Shown one piece after another: positions 27,596 through 37,416 of a DNA stretch of 64,000 nt. How positions within the stretch are numbered: position 1 is the stretch's first letter; each line of letters begins with the position of its first letter. The position numbers were made by a program, and so were the translations under genes. The notes below the pieces were generated by a model. It was not told the origin of the DNA, searched no databases, and saw only the letters and a program-made list of their open reading frames with translations. This DNA comes from Ga0077527 sp945862135 (GTDB lineage: Bacteria > Pseudomonadota > Gammaproteobacteria > Burkholderiales > SG8-41): the NCBI GenBank assembly GCA_964203275.1, contig CAXNMF010000004.1, forward strand, positions 124,001 through 188,000. Direction: 5' to 3'.

Positions 27596-27790
27596 GTCCG
27601 CTGACAGCACCAATGAAGCGCTGCAACTTGTTGTTTAAAAATGACTTCCGGGATCGTCCGAGACGAAGAACAAAGCGGTTGCCATTTTTGGTCGCATCAT
27701 CGCGGTGCGCGCATGCTCATATTTGGAGCGCCATGCACCAGCGTGATGCGCCCGCACTGCGGAGGCGCAGGCGCGCGCTAAAATCAGTAC

Positions 27791-29242
27791 ATGCAAATCA
27801 GCCCGTACATCCGAATCAGCGCATTGTTGTCCGCACTTGCACTGGCCAACTGCGCCGTCAACCCGGTTTCCGGCAATCCCAATTTCGTCACCATGTCGGA
27901 GTCGCAGGAAGTCAGCGTCGGCCGCAGCGAGGACAAAAAAGTGCGCAGTCAGTACGGCACCTACGATAACCCGGCGCTGCAACGCTATGTCAGCGACATC
28001 GGCCAACGTCTGGCCAAGAGCAGCCACCGGCCCGGCCTTGAATACCAGTTCGTGGTGGTGGATTCACCAGAGATCAACGCTTTCGCGCTGCCCGGCGGCT
28101 ATATCTATATCACCCGCGGCATCCTCGCCTACCTGAACTCTGAAGCTGAACTGGCTGCGGTACTCGGTCATGAAATCGGCCACGTCACGGCGCGCCATTC
28201 AGTACAACAACTATCGGCGGCAACCGCCGCCAGTGTCGGTGCGTCTGTGCTGCAGATTTTTGTACCGCAGGTACGCAATGCCGCTGGCGACATGCTGATC
28301 AATACGCTCGGTGGCGCACTGCTCTCCGGTTATGGTCGCGAACACGAACTCGAGGCCGACCGTCTCGGCGCTGAATATCTGGCACGTACCGGATACGACC
28401 CGCAGGCGATGATCAAAGTCGTCGGCGTGCTGAAAAACCAGGAGTTGTTCGACAACGAGGTCGCCAAGGCCGAAGGCCGGGAACCGCGCCGTTACCACGG
28501 ACTGTTTGCATCACACCCCGACAATGACACCCGCCTGCAGGAAGTCGTTCGCGAAGCCGGAAAAATCTCCGGCACCGAGAACCGCATCAATCGCGAGGCA
28601 TTCCTCAAACGCATGGAAGGCATGGTGTTCGCCGACAGCCCTGAACAGGGCATCGTGCGTAACAACATCTTTTATCACGCCAACCTCGGACTCACACTGC
28701 AGTTTCCCAAAGACTGGAAAGTCAGCAACGGCACAAAGAATGTCGTGGCCACGAGTCCCGAGCGCAACGCCCTGGTCGATCTGCGCAGCGCAGGCAACGC
28801 CGAAGGCTCGCCAACTGAAGTGCTGCGCAAAATCCTCAAACTCGGCAGCGGCAGCAGCGTCACACCAACAACCATCGGCGGCCTCAAGGCCGCGGTCACC
28901 GAGCTCCTCATCTCCGGCAAACCAACCCGTGTCGCCGTAGTGTTTCTCGGCAAGAACGCGTATTCCATCGGAATGCAGGGGGCTTCTGACGCCGCATTCC
29001 GCCAGCATAAGGTGACCATGGAAACCGCGCTGCAAAGCTTCCATGCCATCACTGCCAAGGAACGTGAACTGGCAAAACCGCTGCGGATCCGTGTCATCAC
29101 CGCGCGCGCCGGGCAGACTTTTGCCGATCTGGCCAAGTCCTCTCCACTGGGACGGTTTGCCGAAGGCCACCTGCGGGTCATCAATGCGCTGTACCCCGCG
29201 GGGGAACCAGTTGCCGGGCAGGCGCTGAAAATCGTCGAGTAA
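27791..29242 (+). CDS. M48 family metalloprotease, lipoprotein (BepA/LoiP-like)
   Basis: 483 residues. The signal peptide ends in a lipobox-like LANC (Cys20). The zinc protease core is VLGHEIGHVTARHS, with the third ligand in EHELEADRLGAEYL. After the protease domain come about 200 residues that end in a region (TFADLAKSSPLGRFAEGHLRVIN) also seen in periplasmic M48 proteins of the BepA type, which act in outer-membrane protein quality control. A TAAAAT hexamer ends six bases before the ATG, so the transcript may lack a leader. Divergent from the cyanate operon. Confidence 0.9.
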   Translation: MQISPYIRISALLSALALANCAVNPVSGNPNFVTMSESQEVSVGRSEDKKVRSQYGTYDNPALQRYVSDIGQRLAKSSHRPGLEYQFVVVDSPEINAFALPGGYIYITRGILAYLNSEAELAAVLGHEIGHVTARHSVQQLSAATAASVGASVLQIFVPQVRNAAGDMLINTLGGALLSGYGREHELEADRLGAEYLARTGYDPQAMIKVVGVLKNQELFDNEVAKAEGREPRRYHGLFASHPDNDTRLQEVVREAGKISGTENRINREAFLKRMEGMVFADSPEQGIVRNNIFYHANLGLTLQFPKDWKVSNGTKNVVATSPERNALVDLRSAGNAEGSPTEVLRKILKLGSGSSVTPTTIGGLKAAVTELLISGKPTRVAVVFLGKNAYSIGMQGASDAAFRQHKVTMETALQSFHAITAKERELAKPLRIRVITARAGQTFADLAKSSPLGRFAEGHLRVINALYPAGEPVAGQALKIVE

Positions 29243-29315
29243 TCCAGCAGGCACTGCGCCGGATGCGCTGTGAATGCGATAATCGCCCGCTATAACAACA
29301 ATACGAGTTGCCACT

Positions 29316-30935
29316 TTGCATATTGCGCTGCGCCCGCTGCTGATCGCCATCCTCGGCCTCGCCTGGCTGCTTCCCGGGCTGATCGGGCACGACCCGTGGA
29401 AGCCGGACGAGGCCTACACCTTTGGCGTGGTATATGAAATCCTCCAGGGCGGCAGTTGGGTCATCCCGCAGATCGCGGGAGAGCCGTTCATCGACAAGCC
29501 GCCGCTGTTTCATCTGATCGCCGCGGCCAGTGCGCTGTTGTTTTCACCCTTCCTCGCCCTGCATGACGGCGCGCGGCTTGCCGCCGGACTGTGGATCGGT
29601 CTTGCAATTTTGTTCGTCGCGTTCACTTCGCGCGAACTGCATGGCCCGCGCCATGGCTTGGTTGCCACATTGCTGCTGTTGGGCTCACTGGGCCTCGTCG
29701 TCCGCGGCCACCAGTTGATCACCGATGTCGCTGCGCTTGCCGGCTTTGCAATGGCCTACTACGGCGCCGCACTTTCACTGCGCCGCGCCGCGCCCGGCGG
29801 ATTCTGGATCGGCACCGCCTGCGGCATCGTATTCATGACGCAGGGCATACCCGAAGCCGCGATCGTCGCCGCGATTGCCCTTCTGCTGCCGCTGGCGGGA
29901 CCGCACTGGCGCACACCGCGTTACGCGGCTGCACTGATGGTGGCTGTTGTTGCCGCACTGCCGTGGCTGGTCATCTGGCCTGCGCTGCTGTATCAACGCG
30001 ACCACGCGCTGTTTGATGCCTGGTTCACTTCCGAAAACCTGATGCGCTTCTTCGGCGCGCGCAATCCGGCTGACGGCCTCGGTTACTACCTGCGCATCCT
30101 CCCTTGGTATACCTTTCCGGCCTGGCCCATTGCATTGTGGGCGCTTTGGCGTGCGTCGAAGGCGCATCAACTGGCGTCGCCACCGATCGTGCTGCCCACA
30201 CTCGGTTTCGGTGTGACGCTGCTGCTGCTCGGATTCTCATCTGAATTCCGTGAGCTTTACGCCTTGCCGATGCTGCTGCCGCTGGCATTGCTTGCGGTGC
30301 CTGGCGTTGATCCGCTGCGGCGCGGCGCCGCGAATGGCTGGTACTGGTTCAGCATGATGGGCTTCACCTTTTTCATCGCCATCGGCTGGTTTTACTGGGG
30401 TGCGCTGGAACTCGGCATTCCGCCCAAACTGCACGGCCATCTGCATACCATCCGGCCCGGCTACGACTTCGGCTTCCGCTGGCTGCCCTTTGTGCTTGGG
30501 CTGGCCTACACCGCAGGCTGGTTCGTGCTGCTGATGAAACTCAAGAAAAGCGCCGAACGGCCTTTGATCGTCTGGGCCGGCGGCATCACTGCTGTATGGG
30601 CGCTGCTGGCCACGCTGTTCATCGGCTGGGTCGATACGCAGAAAAGCTACCGCTCAATGATTGCCGACATGGGCCGCGCAATGCCCGCGCAATACCGCTG
30701 CATGGCCAGCCGCGAACTGGGTGAAGCGCAGCGCGCGATGCTGCACTACTTTGCCGGCATCAAGACTCAACGCATCGAAACCAGACCGAAGGCTTTGTCT
30801 TGCGACCTGCTGCTGGTGCAGGGTCGTCCTCTGGACGAATCGGTGATGACTTCTGAGTGGAAAAAAATCTGGGAAGGTCACCGGCCGGGCGACAAGGATG
30901 AGCGTTTCCGGTTGTATCAGCGCAGCCGCAGATAA
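29316..30935 (+). CDS. ArnT-like membrane glycosyltransferase (GT-C fold)
   Basis: 539 residues from a TTG start; no ATG is in frame between the preceding stop and this codon. The first periplasmic loop has HDPWKPDEAYTFGV, in which the acidic residues match the catalytic site of the ArnT/Pmt family, and FIDKPPLFHL follows, a hallmark of these lipid-linked sugar transferases. About twelve helices and a C-terminal soluble part of about 100 residues are seen. It should move a sugar from a polyprenyl carrier to an envelope acceptor; which one is unknown. No arn operon is nearby. Confidence 0.82.
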   Translation: MHIALRPLLIAILGLAWLLPGLIGHDPWKPDEAYTFGVVYEILQGGSWVIPQIAGEPFIDKPPLFHLIAAASALLFSPFLALHDGARLAAGLWIGLAILFVAFTSRELHGPRHGLVATLLLLGSLGLVVRGHQLITDVAALAGFAMAYYGAALSLRRAAPGGFWIGTACGIVFMTQGIPEAAIVAAIALLLPLAGPHWRTPRYAAALMVAVVAALPWLVIWPALLYQRDHALFDAWFTSENLMRFFGARNPADGLGYYLRILPWYTFPAWPIALWALWRASKAHQLASPPIVLPTLGFGVTLLLLGFSSEFRELYALPMLLPLALLAVPGVDPLRRGAANGWYWFSMMGFTFFIAIGWFYWGALELGIPPKLHGHLHTIRPGYDFGFRWLPFVLGLAYTAGWFVLLMKLKKSAERPLIVWAGGITAVWALLATLFIGWVDTQKSYRSMIADMGRAMPAQYRCMASRELGEAQRAMLHYFAGIKTQRIETRPKALSCDLLLVQGRPLDESVMTSEWKKIWEGHRPGDKDERFRLYQRSRR

Positions 30936-30979
30936 ACCCACCGCATCCCATTTCAGCCGTCACCCATTCAGCCGCAATT

Positions 30980-31849
30980 ATGACCGACTCCCTGCAGCGC
31001 TTCATCTTCGAACACGCACCGATCCGCGGTGAAATGGTGCAACTGGCGGCAACCTGGCAGGCCGTCACCGAACGTCACGAATACCCGGCTCCGCTGCGCC
31101 AGGTGCTCGGGGAACTGATGGCCGCCGGCGCGCTGCTAGCCGCCACGCTCAAATTCAACGGCACATTGATCCTGCAGTTGCACGGCAGCGGTCCGGTCAA
31201 GCTGATTGTGGTCGAATGCAATTCGGATCACGCGATGCGTGCAACCGCAAAATGGGAGGGCGACATTCCCGAAGGCAATCTGCGCACATTGCTCGGCAGC
31301 GGACGCTTCGCCATCAGCCTGGTGCCGGAGTCCGGACAGCAGAGTTACCAGGGTGTCGTTGATCTCGATGCCGACAGCATCGCAGCTGCACTTGAACACT
31401 ACATGGCGACTTCCGAGCAGATTGCCACGCGGATCTGGCTCGCCTGCGACGAACAGCGCAGCGCCGGCCTGCTGCTGCAGAAGCTGCCCGAACGCGAATC
31501 CGCCGATGACGATGCCTGGCCTCGCGCCGAGCATCTGGCCTCGACCGTAAGATCGGAAGAACTGCTGAGCCTTGCGCCACAACAGTTACTGCACCGGCTG
31601 TTTCACGAAGAAGACCTGCGCGTTTTTGAGCCGCGCCCGGTCTATTTCCGCTGTTCATGCTCTCGCGATCGCGTTGTCGGGATGCTGCGCATGCTCGGTC
31701 GCGACGAAGTGCGCAGCGTGATTGCCGAACGCGGTGAAGTCGAAGTGCATTGCGAATTCTGCAATCGCCGCTACGCCTTCGATGCCGTCGACAGCGAGGA
31801 AATTTTCGCTGCTGCAGTGACAACAGCGGCAGCCGGCACCCGCCATTGA
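30980..31849 (+). CDS. hslO: Redox-regulated chaperone Hsp33
   Basis: 289 residues. The C-terminal zinc site CSC ... CEFC (in YFRCSCSRDRV and VHCEFCNRR) is the redox switch of Hsp33: oxidation releases zinc and activates the holdase in the cytoplasm. The N-terminal domain includes GGELMAAGALLAA-like and LQLHGSGPVKLIVVEC segments of the family. It has a short tail rich in Ala and Thr after the zinc domain. It is probably co-transcribed with the gene 44 bases upstream. Confidence 0.96.
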   Translation: MTDSLQRFIFEHAPIRGEMVQLAATWQAVTERHEYPAPLRQVLGELMAAGALLAATLKFNGTLILQLHGSGPVKLIVVECNSDHAMRATAKWEGDIPEGNLRTLLGSGRFAISLVPESGQQSYQGVVDLDADSIAAALEHYMATSEQIATRIWLACDEQRSAGLLLQKLPERESADDDAWPRAEHLASTVRSEELLSLAPQQLLHRLFHEEDLRVFEPRPVYFRCSCSRDRVVGMLRMLGRDEVRSVIAERGEVEVHCEFCNRRYAFDAVDSEEIFAAAVTTAAAGTRH

Positions 31850-31957
31850 CCCCGATTGCTGCACAGCATCAGCGGGCGTAAACTCTGGGCTGTTAACAAA
31901 GCCCCTCCCGGGGTTGCCAATAATATCGTTTTAAATCAATTATTTACGGAGATCGTC

Positions 31958-33148
31958 ATGAACAACGGACGCGAAGTAGTCGTGCTCAGCGGTGTACGGA
32001 CTGCGATCGGTGATTACGGTGGCGGCCTGAAAGACATCGCGCCGACCGAACTGGCGGGCCAGGTTGTCAAGGAAGCCGTGAGCCGCGCCAAGATCGATCC
32101 GAAACAGGTCGGCCAACTGGTGTTCGGCAATGTGATCCATGGCGAAGCCAAGGACATGTATTTCTCGCGCGTTGCCTGCATCAAGGGCGGACTGCCGCAG
32201 GACACCACGGCGATGACGGTCAACCGGTTATGCGGCAGCGGCATGCAGGCCATCGTCTCCGCATCACAAAGCATCCTGCTCGGCGACTGCGATGCGGCAG
32301 TCGGTGGCGGCGCCGAATCCATGAGTCGTGGCGGCTACCTGATGCCGTCACTGCGCTGGGGCCAGCGCATGGGCGACGGCGGCTTCATCGACATGATGGT
32401 CGGCGCGCTGACCGATCCGTTCGACACCGTGCATATGGGCATCACCGCGGAAAACATCGCCGCGCAATGGAAAATCTCCCGCGAACAGCAGGATGCCTTC
32501 TCGGTCGAGAGCCACCGCCGCGCCATCAACGCCATCGAAAAAGGCTACTTCAAGGACCAGATCCTGCCGATCGAACTGAAAACCCGCAAAGGAACGATGC
32601 TGTTCGACAAGGATGAACATCCGCGCGCCGACGTCACGCTCGAAGGTCTGGCAAAACTGCGTGCGGCATTCAAGAAAGAAGGCGGTTCGGTCACTGCGGG
32701 CAACGCTTCGGGCATCAACGACGGCGCTGCCGCCGTAGTGCTGATGGAAAAACAAGCCGCGCAAAAAGCCGGCCTCAAACCGATGGCGCGTCTGGTTTCG
32801 TACGGCCTCGCCGGTGTCGATCCGAAAATCATGGGCATCGGCCCTGTACCGGCCGTGCAGAACGCGCTCAAGCGCGCCGGGCTCAAGGTCGAAGACATGG
32901 ACGTCATCGAATCCAACGAAGCCTTTGCCGTGCAGGCGCTCGCCGTATCCTGCGACCTCAAGCTTGATCCGCAGAAAACCAACCCCAACGGCGGTGCAGT
33001 CGGCCTGGGCCACCCGATTGGCGCCACAGGCGCGATCCTGACCGTCAAGGCGCTGTATGAACTGCAGCGCACCGGCGGAAAATACGCATTGGTCACCATG
33101 TGTATCGGTGGCGGGCAGGGCATCGCTGCCGTTTTTGAACGCATGTAA
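31958..33148 (+). CDS. bktB: Acetyl-CoA C-acetyltransferase / beta-ketothiolase (BktB-like)
   Basis: 396 residues. The acylated cysteine is in NRLCGSGMQAI (about residue 89), the catalytic His in GLGHPIGATG and the second cysteine in CIGGGQG. The segments FGNVIHGEAKDMY and MGITAENIA are close to BktB of Cupriavidus as I remember it, an enzyme that makes or cleaves 3-ketoacyl-CoA of C4-C5 length for polyhydroxyalkanoate or degradation pathways. The start at 31958 follows ACGGAG and gives the family N-terminus. No phaB or phaC is nearby. Confidence 0.88.
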   Translation: MNNGREVVVLSGVRTAIGDYGGGLKDIAPTELAGQVVKEAVSRAKIDPKQVGQLVFGNVIHGEAKDMYFSRVACIKGGLPQDTTAMTVNRLCGSGMQAIVSASQSILLGDCDAAVGGGAESMSRGGYLMPSLRWGQRMGDGGFIDMMVGALTDPFDTVHMGITAENIAAQWKISREQQDAFSVESHRRAINAIEKGYFKDQILPIELKTRKGTMLFDKDEHPRADVTLEGLAKLRAAFKKEGGSVTAGNASGINDGAAAVVLMEKQAAQKAGLKPMARLVSYGLAGVDPKIMGIGPVPAVQNALKRAGLKVEDMDVIESNEAFAVQALAVSCDLKLDPQKTNPNGGAVGLGHPIGATGAILTVKALYELQRTGGKYALVTMCIGGGQGIAAVFERM

Positions 33149-33291
33149 ACAGCTTCATCGGCCGTTGTTCCCGGATGCCTTGCTGTACGGCGTCCGTTTC
33201 AATACCTGAGTGCTGCATGCTCCGGCGAAACTTATCCCTCGCCAGTCAAAGACAGTAAAATCATGCTTCGAAAACACCTCTTCAAAAACTG

Positions 33292-34572
33292 ATGTCCGAC
33301 ATCGATATCCAGGGATTGCTAGGGCCGGAAGCACGACAAATCTTCATGCAATTCCCGTTGCCGCTGGCATTGATTGATGACAGCGGCAGAAACCAGTTCA
33401 ACGAACGTTTCACACAGTTTTTCGACCCGGCCTGTCTCGGCGCCAACGCGCTGCGTGACATTCTCGGCTCGCCGGGACAAGGCTGGCAGCCGATCAGCAT
33501 CACCGCGCGTAACGGCAGCAAAGCCGACCTTTATGCGCAGACCATTTCCGTACCGCACGGCAGGATGTTGATTTTCGGTGAAGCCGCGACCATCATGCAC
33601 GACGCGGAACTTGACCGCTTGCGCAAACGCATCGCCAGTCTCGAAAAAGTCAGTTCCACCGACTACCTGACGGGCGCATGGAATCGTCCCCACCTCGTGC
33701 GGGTCGTGGCATCGGAAATGGCGCGCAGCATCCGTTTCCGACAGCCGCTGTCGGCACTGCTGATTGACATCGACCACTTCAAGGATGTCAACGACACCCA
33801 TGGCCATCAGGTCGGGGACGCAGTCCTGTGCGAAATGGTCCGTCTGATACAGACCAAGATTCGCACCGCAGACCTTCTGTTTCGCTGGGGCGGCGAGGAA
33901 TTCGTCGTGCTGGCCGTATCCACCGGCTATCGCGATGCCGAAACCCTGGCCGAGCATCTGCGGGCGCGTGTCGCCAGCCATGAGTTCCCGGGGGCAGGTT
34001 CGCTGACCATCAGCGTCGGTGTATCCGAACGCAGCGGCGACGAGACCGCAGACCAGTGGTTCAAGCGACTCGACAATGCGTTGTTTACCGCAAAAAACAG
34101 CGGGCGAAACCGGATTGTCACTGACCGCAGTGGAGATTCCGATAAATGGATCGCTGACGGCGGACCTGCGTTGCGTCTGGTATGGCGTGAAGCCTACGCC
34201 TGCGGTGAACCGCATATCGACGCTGAGCACCAGGAATTGTTCGACCTCGCCAACGTACTGATCAATGCCGCCCTTCCAGGCAGGGAACAGGACAAAACAG
34301 CAACCGATTCCGCACTCGTCTCCTTGCTGTTGCACCTCAAGAAGCATTTTGAACACGAGGAAACCATTCTTGAAGAGCGCGGCTACATCCGATTGGAAGA
34401 ACACCGCAATGCGCATAACCGCCTGCTGAGCAAGGCCGATGAACTGCACGCCGCAGTAAAAAACGGTTCGACAAGCTTTGGCACGCTGATCGATTTTCTG
34501 GCCAACGACGTGGTCGCGCGTCACCTGTTTACCGCGGACCGTGATTACTACCCGCTGTTCCAGAACGGATAG
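33292..34572 (+). CDS. Diguanylate cyclase with C-terminal bacteriohemerythrin domain
   Basis: 426 residues in three parts: a PAS-like N-terminus (about 1-100), a short coil, a GGDEF domain (about 120-280) with active-site GGEEF at 200-204, and a hemerythrin domain (about 295-426). An inhibitory RxxD site (Arg191-Asp194) sits exactly five residues before GGEEF. All seven di-iron ligands can be placed: His313, His352, Glu356, His371, His375, His411 and Asp416. It should make cyclic di-GMP under control of oxygen or redox state. In the known Vibrio protein the hemerythrin domain is N-terminal; here the order is reversed. A TAAAAT hexamer lies 33 bases upstream of the start. Confidence 0.94.
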   Translation: MSDIDIQGLLGPEARQIFMQFPLPLALIDDSGRNQFNERFTQFFDPACLGANALRDILGSPGQGWQPISITARNGSKADLYAQTISVPHGRMLIFGEAATIMHDAELDRLRKRIASLEKVSSTDYLTGAWNRPHLVRVVASEMARSIRFRQPLSALLIDIDHFKDVNDTHGHQVGDAVLCEMVRLIQTKIRTADLLFRWGGEEFVVLAVSTGYRDAETLAEHLRARVASHEFPGAGSLTISVGVSERSGDETADQWFKRLDNALFTAKNSGRNRIVTDRSGDSDKWIADGGPALRLVWREAYACGEPHIDAEHQELFDLANVLINAALPGREQDKTATDSALVSLLLHLKKHFEHEETILEERGYIRLEEHRNAHNRLLSKADELHAAVKNGSTSFGTLIDFLANDVVARHLFTADRDYYPLFQNG

Positions 34573-34671
34573 GCGGGGCCTCCGGCAAAAGCGAAATGCC
34601 GGTTGCCCTGCGCCCCGAAATTCACGATCATTCGGGGGTTGGCAAAACATAAACCTGAGGAGGAATTTGAC

Positions 34672-35646
34672 ATGCGTATCATCCCGAAACTGCTGGCCGC
34701 GCTCGCCGTGCCGGCGCTGCTCGCTGTACCGTCCGTCCAAGCACAGAACAAATTTCCGGAAAAGCCCGTCCGCCTGATCATCGGCAGCGCCGCGGGCTCT
34801 GGCCCCGACATCATCGGCCGGATGATGGCGGAACGGCTGTATGAAACCTGGAAACAGCGCGTGGTTGTCGATGCCCGTCCTGGAGCCGCCGGTGCAATCA
34901 GCGCTGATCTGGCTCTGGGTGCTGCAGCCGATGGCTACACCTGGATGATGCTGACCTCCCAGCTGTTTGTCGCATCGCAAGTGCTGGCCGATATCAAATT
35001 CGACCTTGCCCGCGACTTCCAGTCGTTGTCACTGATCGGCACCACGCCCTTCGTGCTGCTCGCCAACACCCAGCTGCCGGCAAAATCACTGAAGGAACTG
35101 ATCGAACTGGCGAAGAAGCAGCCGGGCAAGCTGCGTTACGGCTCGGCGGGAACCGGCGCCTCCGAACATCTGTCCGGCGTACTGCTGAACCATCTCACCA
35201 GCATCAACATGCTCCATGTGCCTTACAAGGGGGTGCCGCAGTCGATCGCCGATACCCTGGCCAACGAAGTGCAGACGACTTACGCCGTGTTGCCCGCGGC
35301 CTATCCCCACATCCAGGGCGGGCGCCTGCGCGCGCTGGGCGTGACCACGGCGAAACGCGCTGCGCTGATTCCCGACGTGCCGGCAATCGGCGAAGTGGTT
35401 CCGGGCTACGCAATGAACGCCTGGTACAGTGTTGTCGCCCGCACCGGCACGCCGGCGTCGGTCATGAACGAGATCAGCGCCGAAATGGTCAAGGCGGTAA
35501 AAGAACCCGCCTTCGGTGAAAAACTGAAGAGCTCCGGCATCAACATCGTCGGCGGCGACCGCGCAACGCTCGACGCCTGGCGTCGTGACGAAAACAAGCG
35601 CATCGTTGAACTGGTAAAAATTTCCGGCGCCAAGGAAAAGAAATAA
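34672..35646 (+). CDS. Bug-family tripartite tricarboxylate transporter substrate-binding protein
   Basis: 324 residues with a signal peptide ending SVQAQ. Family marks are FPEKPVRLIIGSAAGSGPD, VDARPGAAGAISAD, YGSAGTGASEHLSG and HVPYKGVPQSIAD. The GSAAGSGPD loop at the ligand mouth differs from the PFAPGG type in the gene at 5280, so a different ligand is likely. The start follows GAGGAGGAA. It is transcribed after the GGDEF-hemerythrin gene with a 99-base gap and ends in a strong terminator. No TctAB in the window. Confidence 0.93.
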   Translation: MRIIPKLLAALAVPALLAVPSVQAQNKFPEKPVRLIIGSAAGSGPDIIGRMMAERLYETWKQRVVVDARPGAAGAISADLALGAAADGYTWMMLTSQLFVASQVLADIKFDLARDFQSLSLIGTTPFVLLANTQLPAKSLKELIELAKKQPGKLRYGSAGTGASEHLSGVLLNHLTSINMLHVPYKGVPQSIADTLANEVQTTYAVLPAAYPHIQGGRLRALGVTTAKRAALIPDVPAIGEVVPGYAMNAWYSVVARTGTPASVMNEISAEMVKAVKEPAFGEKLKSSGINIVGGDRATLDAWRRDENKRIVELVKISGAKEKK

Positions 35647-35671
35647 TCACTTCCGCAACGACATCCGGAAT

Positions 35672-35697
35672 TGCCGCGCACTGCGCGGCATTTTTTT
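35672..35697 (+). terminator. Intrinsic terminator after Bug gene
   Basis: TGCCGCG-CACTG-CGCGGCA stem followed by seven Ts; it separates the Bug gene from the amidohydrolase gene. Confidence 0.85.
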
Positions 35698-35723
35698 CGT
35701 GCCCGGAACACGGCGCATCAAAA

Positions 35724-36512
35724 ATGATCCGCGCGCTGCTGGCATCGCTGCTGCTGGCGCTGCCGACAGCCGGCCACGCGGCGGAGAACCTCGTCGAGGC
35801 CGAGTCCGGCGAACTGCCGGTGATCATCACCGCGCCGCATGGCGGCACCTCCGGCGTGACCGACTGCCCGGAACGCAGCAGCGTCGGCAGCCGTTTCGTC
35901 AACCGGCCCGATGCTCATACCAAACGTCTCGCCCGCGGCATCGCCGACGAACTTGAACGGCTCACCGGCAAGGCGCCTTATCTGGTCATCGCCAATTTCC
36001 ACCGCAAATACATCGACGCCAACCGCGCCGCCGAAGAAGCCTATGCCGTATCCGGTTGTGCCGCCGCCTATGACGCCTACCATACCGCGATACGCCGCCA
36101 GATCGACGAAATCCGAGCCCGATTTCCGCGGGCTATGCTCTTCGACATCCACGGCCAGACCGCTTACCGCGAAGCCATCCTGCGCGGCACCCGCCACGGA
36201 AACACGGTACGTTCGCTGCTCGCCCGCGCAGGAGCTGCTGCAGTAACCGGGCCCGACAGCGTGTTCGGCCGTTTTGCGGCCATGGGTTACGCCATCGTTC
36301 CTGCAAATGACACCGTCCCGACTGACCGCGTAGAAGCCCCGAATTACATTGGCGGACATACCGTTAACCTCTACGGCAGCCATCGCCCCGACGGCATCGA
36401 TGCCATGCAGCTCGAATTCGGCCGCGACCTGCGCGAAGGCGCAATGCTCGACAAGACCGCAAAAGACACCGCGCAGGCTATCGCCGTGTTTTACAGTCGC
36501 TACCTCGAATAA
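35724..36512 (+). CDS. N-formylglutamate amidohydrolase family protein, secreted
   Basis: 262 residues with a signal peptide (MIRALLASLLLALPTAGHAA). The zinc hydrolase pattern of the FGase family is visible: TAPHGG near residue 40, a FHRKYIDANR segment and DIHGQT, and a late LEFGRDLR. Such proteins cut N-formyl amino acids or related amides; this periplasmic one is not in a histidine-degradation setting, so the true substrate is unknown. It converges on the AraC gene with a 13-base overlap at the 3' ends. Confidence 0.82.
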   Translation: MIRALLASLLLALPTAGHAAENLVEAESGELPVIITAPHGGTSGVTDCPERSSVGSRFVNRPDAHTKRLARGIADELERLTGKAPYLVIANFHRKYIDANRAAEEAYAVSGCAAAYDAYHTAIRRQIDEIRARFPRAMLFDIHGQTAYREAILRGTRHGNTVRSLLARAGAAAVTGPDSVFGRFAAMGYAIVPANDTVPTDRVEAPNYIGGHTVNLYGSHRPDGIDAMQLEFGRDLREGAMLDKTAKDTAQAIAVFYSRYLE

Positions 36513-37351
36513 GCCGGCAATTCAGCCGCCTTGGCAAATGCCCGCGGCGCCACACCCAGCGCGCGACGGAACATCGTCGAAAATGCGCTCGGACTTTCAT
36601 AACCCAAGTCAATCGCAACTGCGGTCACCGGCGCGCCTTCGGCCAGCCGGCGGATCGATTCAAGCAGACGCGCCTGCTGTTTCCAGCGCGCAAAAGTAAT
36701 GCCGGTTTCACTCAGAAAACGCCGGTACAGCGTGCGCGTGCTGGTATTCATCTCGCCGGCATCGTGCGCACTCGGACGACGCCTTGAAAGATCGGCAAGA
36801 ATGCGTTCGCACAACTGCGTGAGGTCCGCGCTTTCCGGCAGCGGCAGGTCGAGCGCGCTGCGCGGCAGGCGACGGATTTCCGCCATCAGCAACCGCATCA
36901 GCAGGCCGTCATCGCCGCGCTCGTCGTAGGACGCCGGCAGCGCCGCAGCGCGCACGATCAGTTCCCGCGCCAACGGCGTGACTTCCAGCACCGCACAGAC
37001 AGCGGGCATGCCCGCACTCGCCGCCGCGTTCACATAGGCACTGTGCATGGCCACCAATCCATGCATCTGGATTTCATGCGCGGTGTGCGCCGGCATCCAC
37101 AGCGCACGTGACGGCGGCACAATCCACGCATGGCGCGCAGTGCGTACGCGCATCGTGCCGGCAATCGCATAAACAAACTGTGCCCGGGAATGCCAGTGCG
37201 GCTGGATATGGTGACCCTTGGGGTATGACGTGTGGCGGATCACCACCGCACGTTTCAAATCACCCTTTACCGGGCTCTCCGGTGCAACGGCAAAAGCACC
37301 GCTCACCGGCAAAGGTCTTGCTGCAGTGCGGGCGGGCTGACGTTTGTCCAT
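36500..37351 (-). CDS. AraC family transcriptional regulator with cupin domain
   Basis: 283 residues from the ATG at 37351; a start 18 codons further upstream is possible but would put the start against the divergent MFS gene. The N-terminal cupin (HHIQPHWHSRAQFVYAIAG) is a small-molecule-binding fold, and the C-terminal double helix-turn-helix reads DLGYESPSAFSTMFRRALGVAP, the AraC signature. It probably controls the divergent MFS gene at 37417, with only 65 bases between the two starts. Confidence 0.9.
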   Translation of the reverse strand: MDKRQPARTAARPLPVSGAFAVAPESPVKGDLKRAVVIRHTSYPKGHHIQPHWHSRAQFVYAIAGTMRVRTARHAWIVPPSRALWMPAHTAHEIQMHGLVAMHSAYVNAAASAGMPAVCAVLEVTPLARELIVRAAALPASYDERGDDGLLMRLLMAEIRRLPRSALDLPLPESADLTQLCERILADLSRRRPSAHDAGEMNTSTRTLYRRFLSETGITFARWKQQARLLESIRRLAEGAPVTAVAIDLGYESPSAFSTMFRRALGVAPRAFAKAAELPAYSR

Positions 37352-37416
37352 TTCTGGCAGGTTTACAGTAAAACATCGAAAGACAGACGATTGTAACCGG
37401 TGCAAAATCCGATGCC

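Noticed and set aside
33319..34980. 553-codon open frame on the minus strand opposite the GGDEF-hemerythrin gene
   Set aside because: It is the antisense shadow of a high-GC gene; the sense strand has a complete set of functional motifs and the antisense product has no recognisable pattern.
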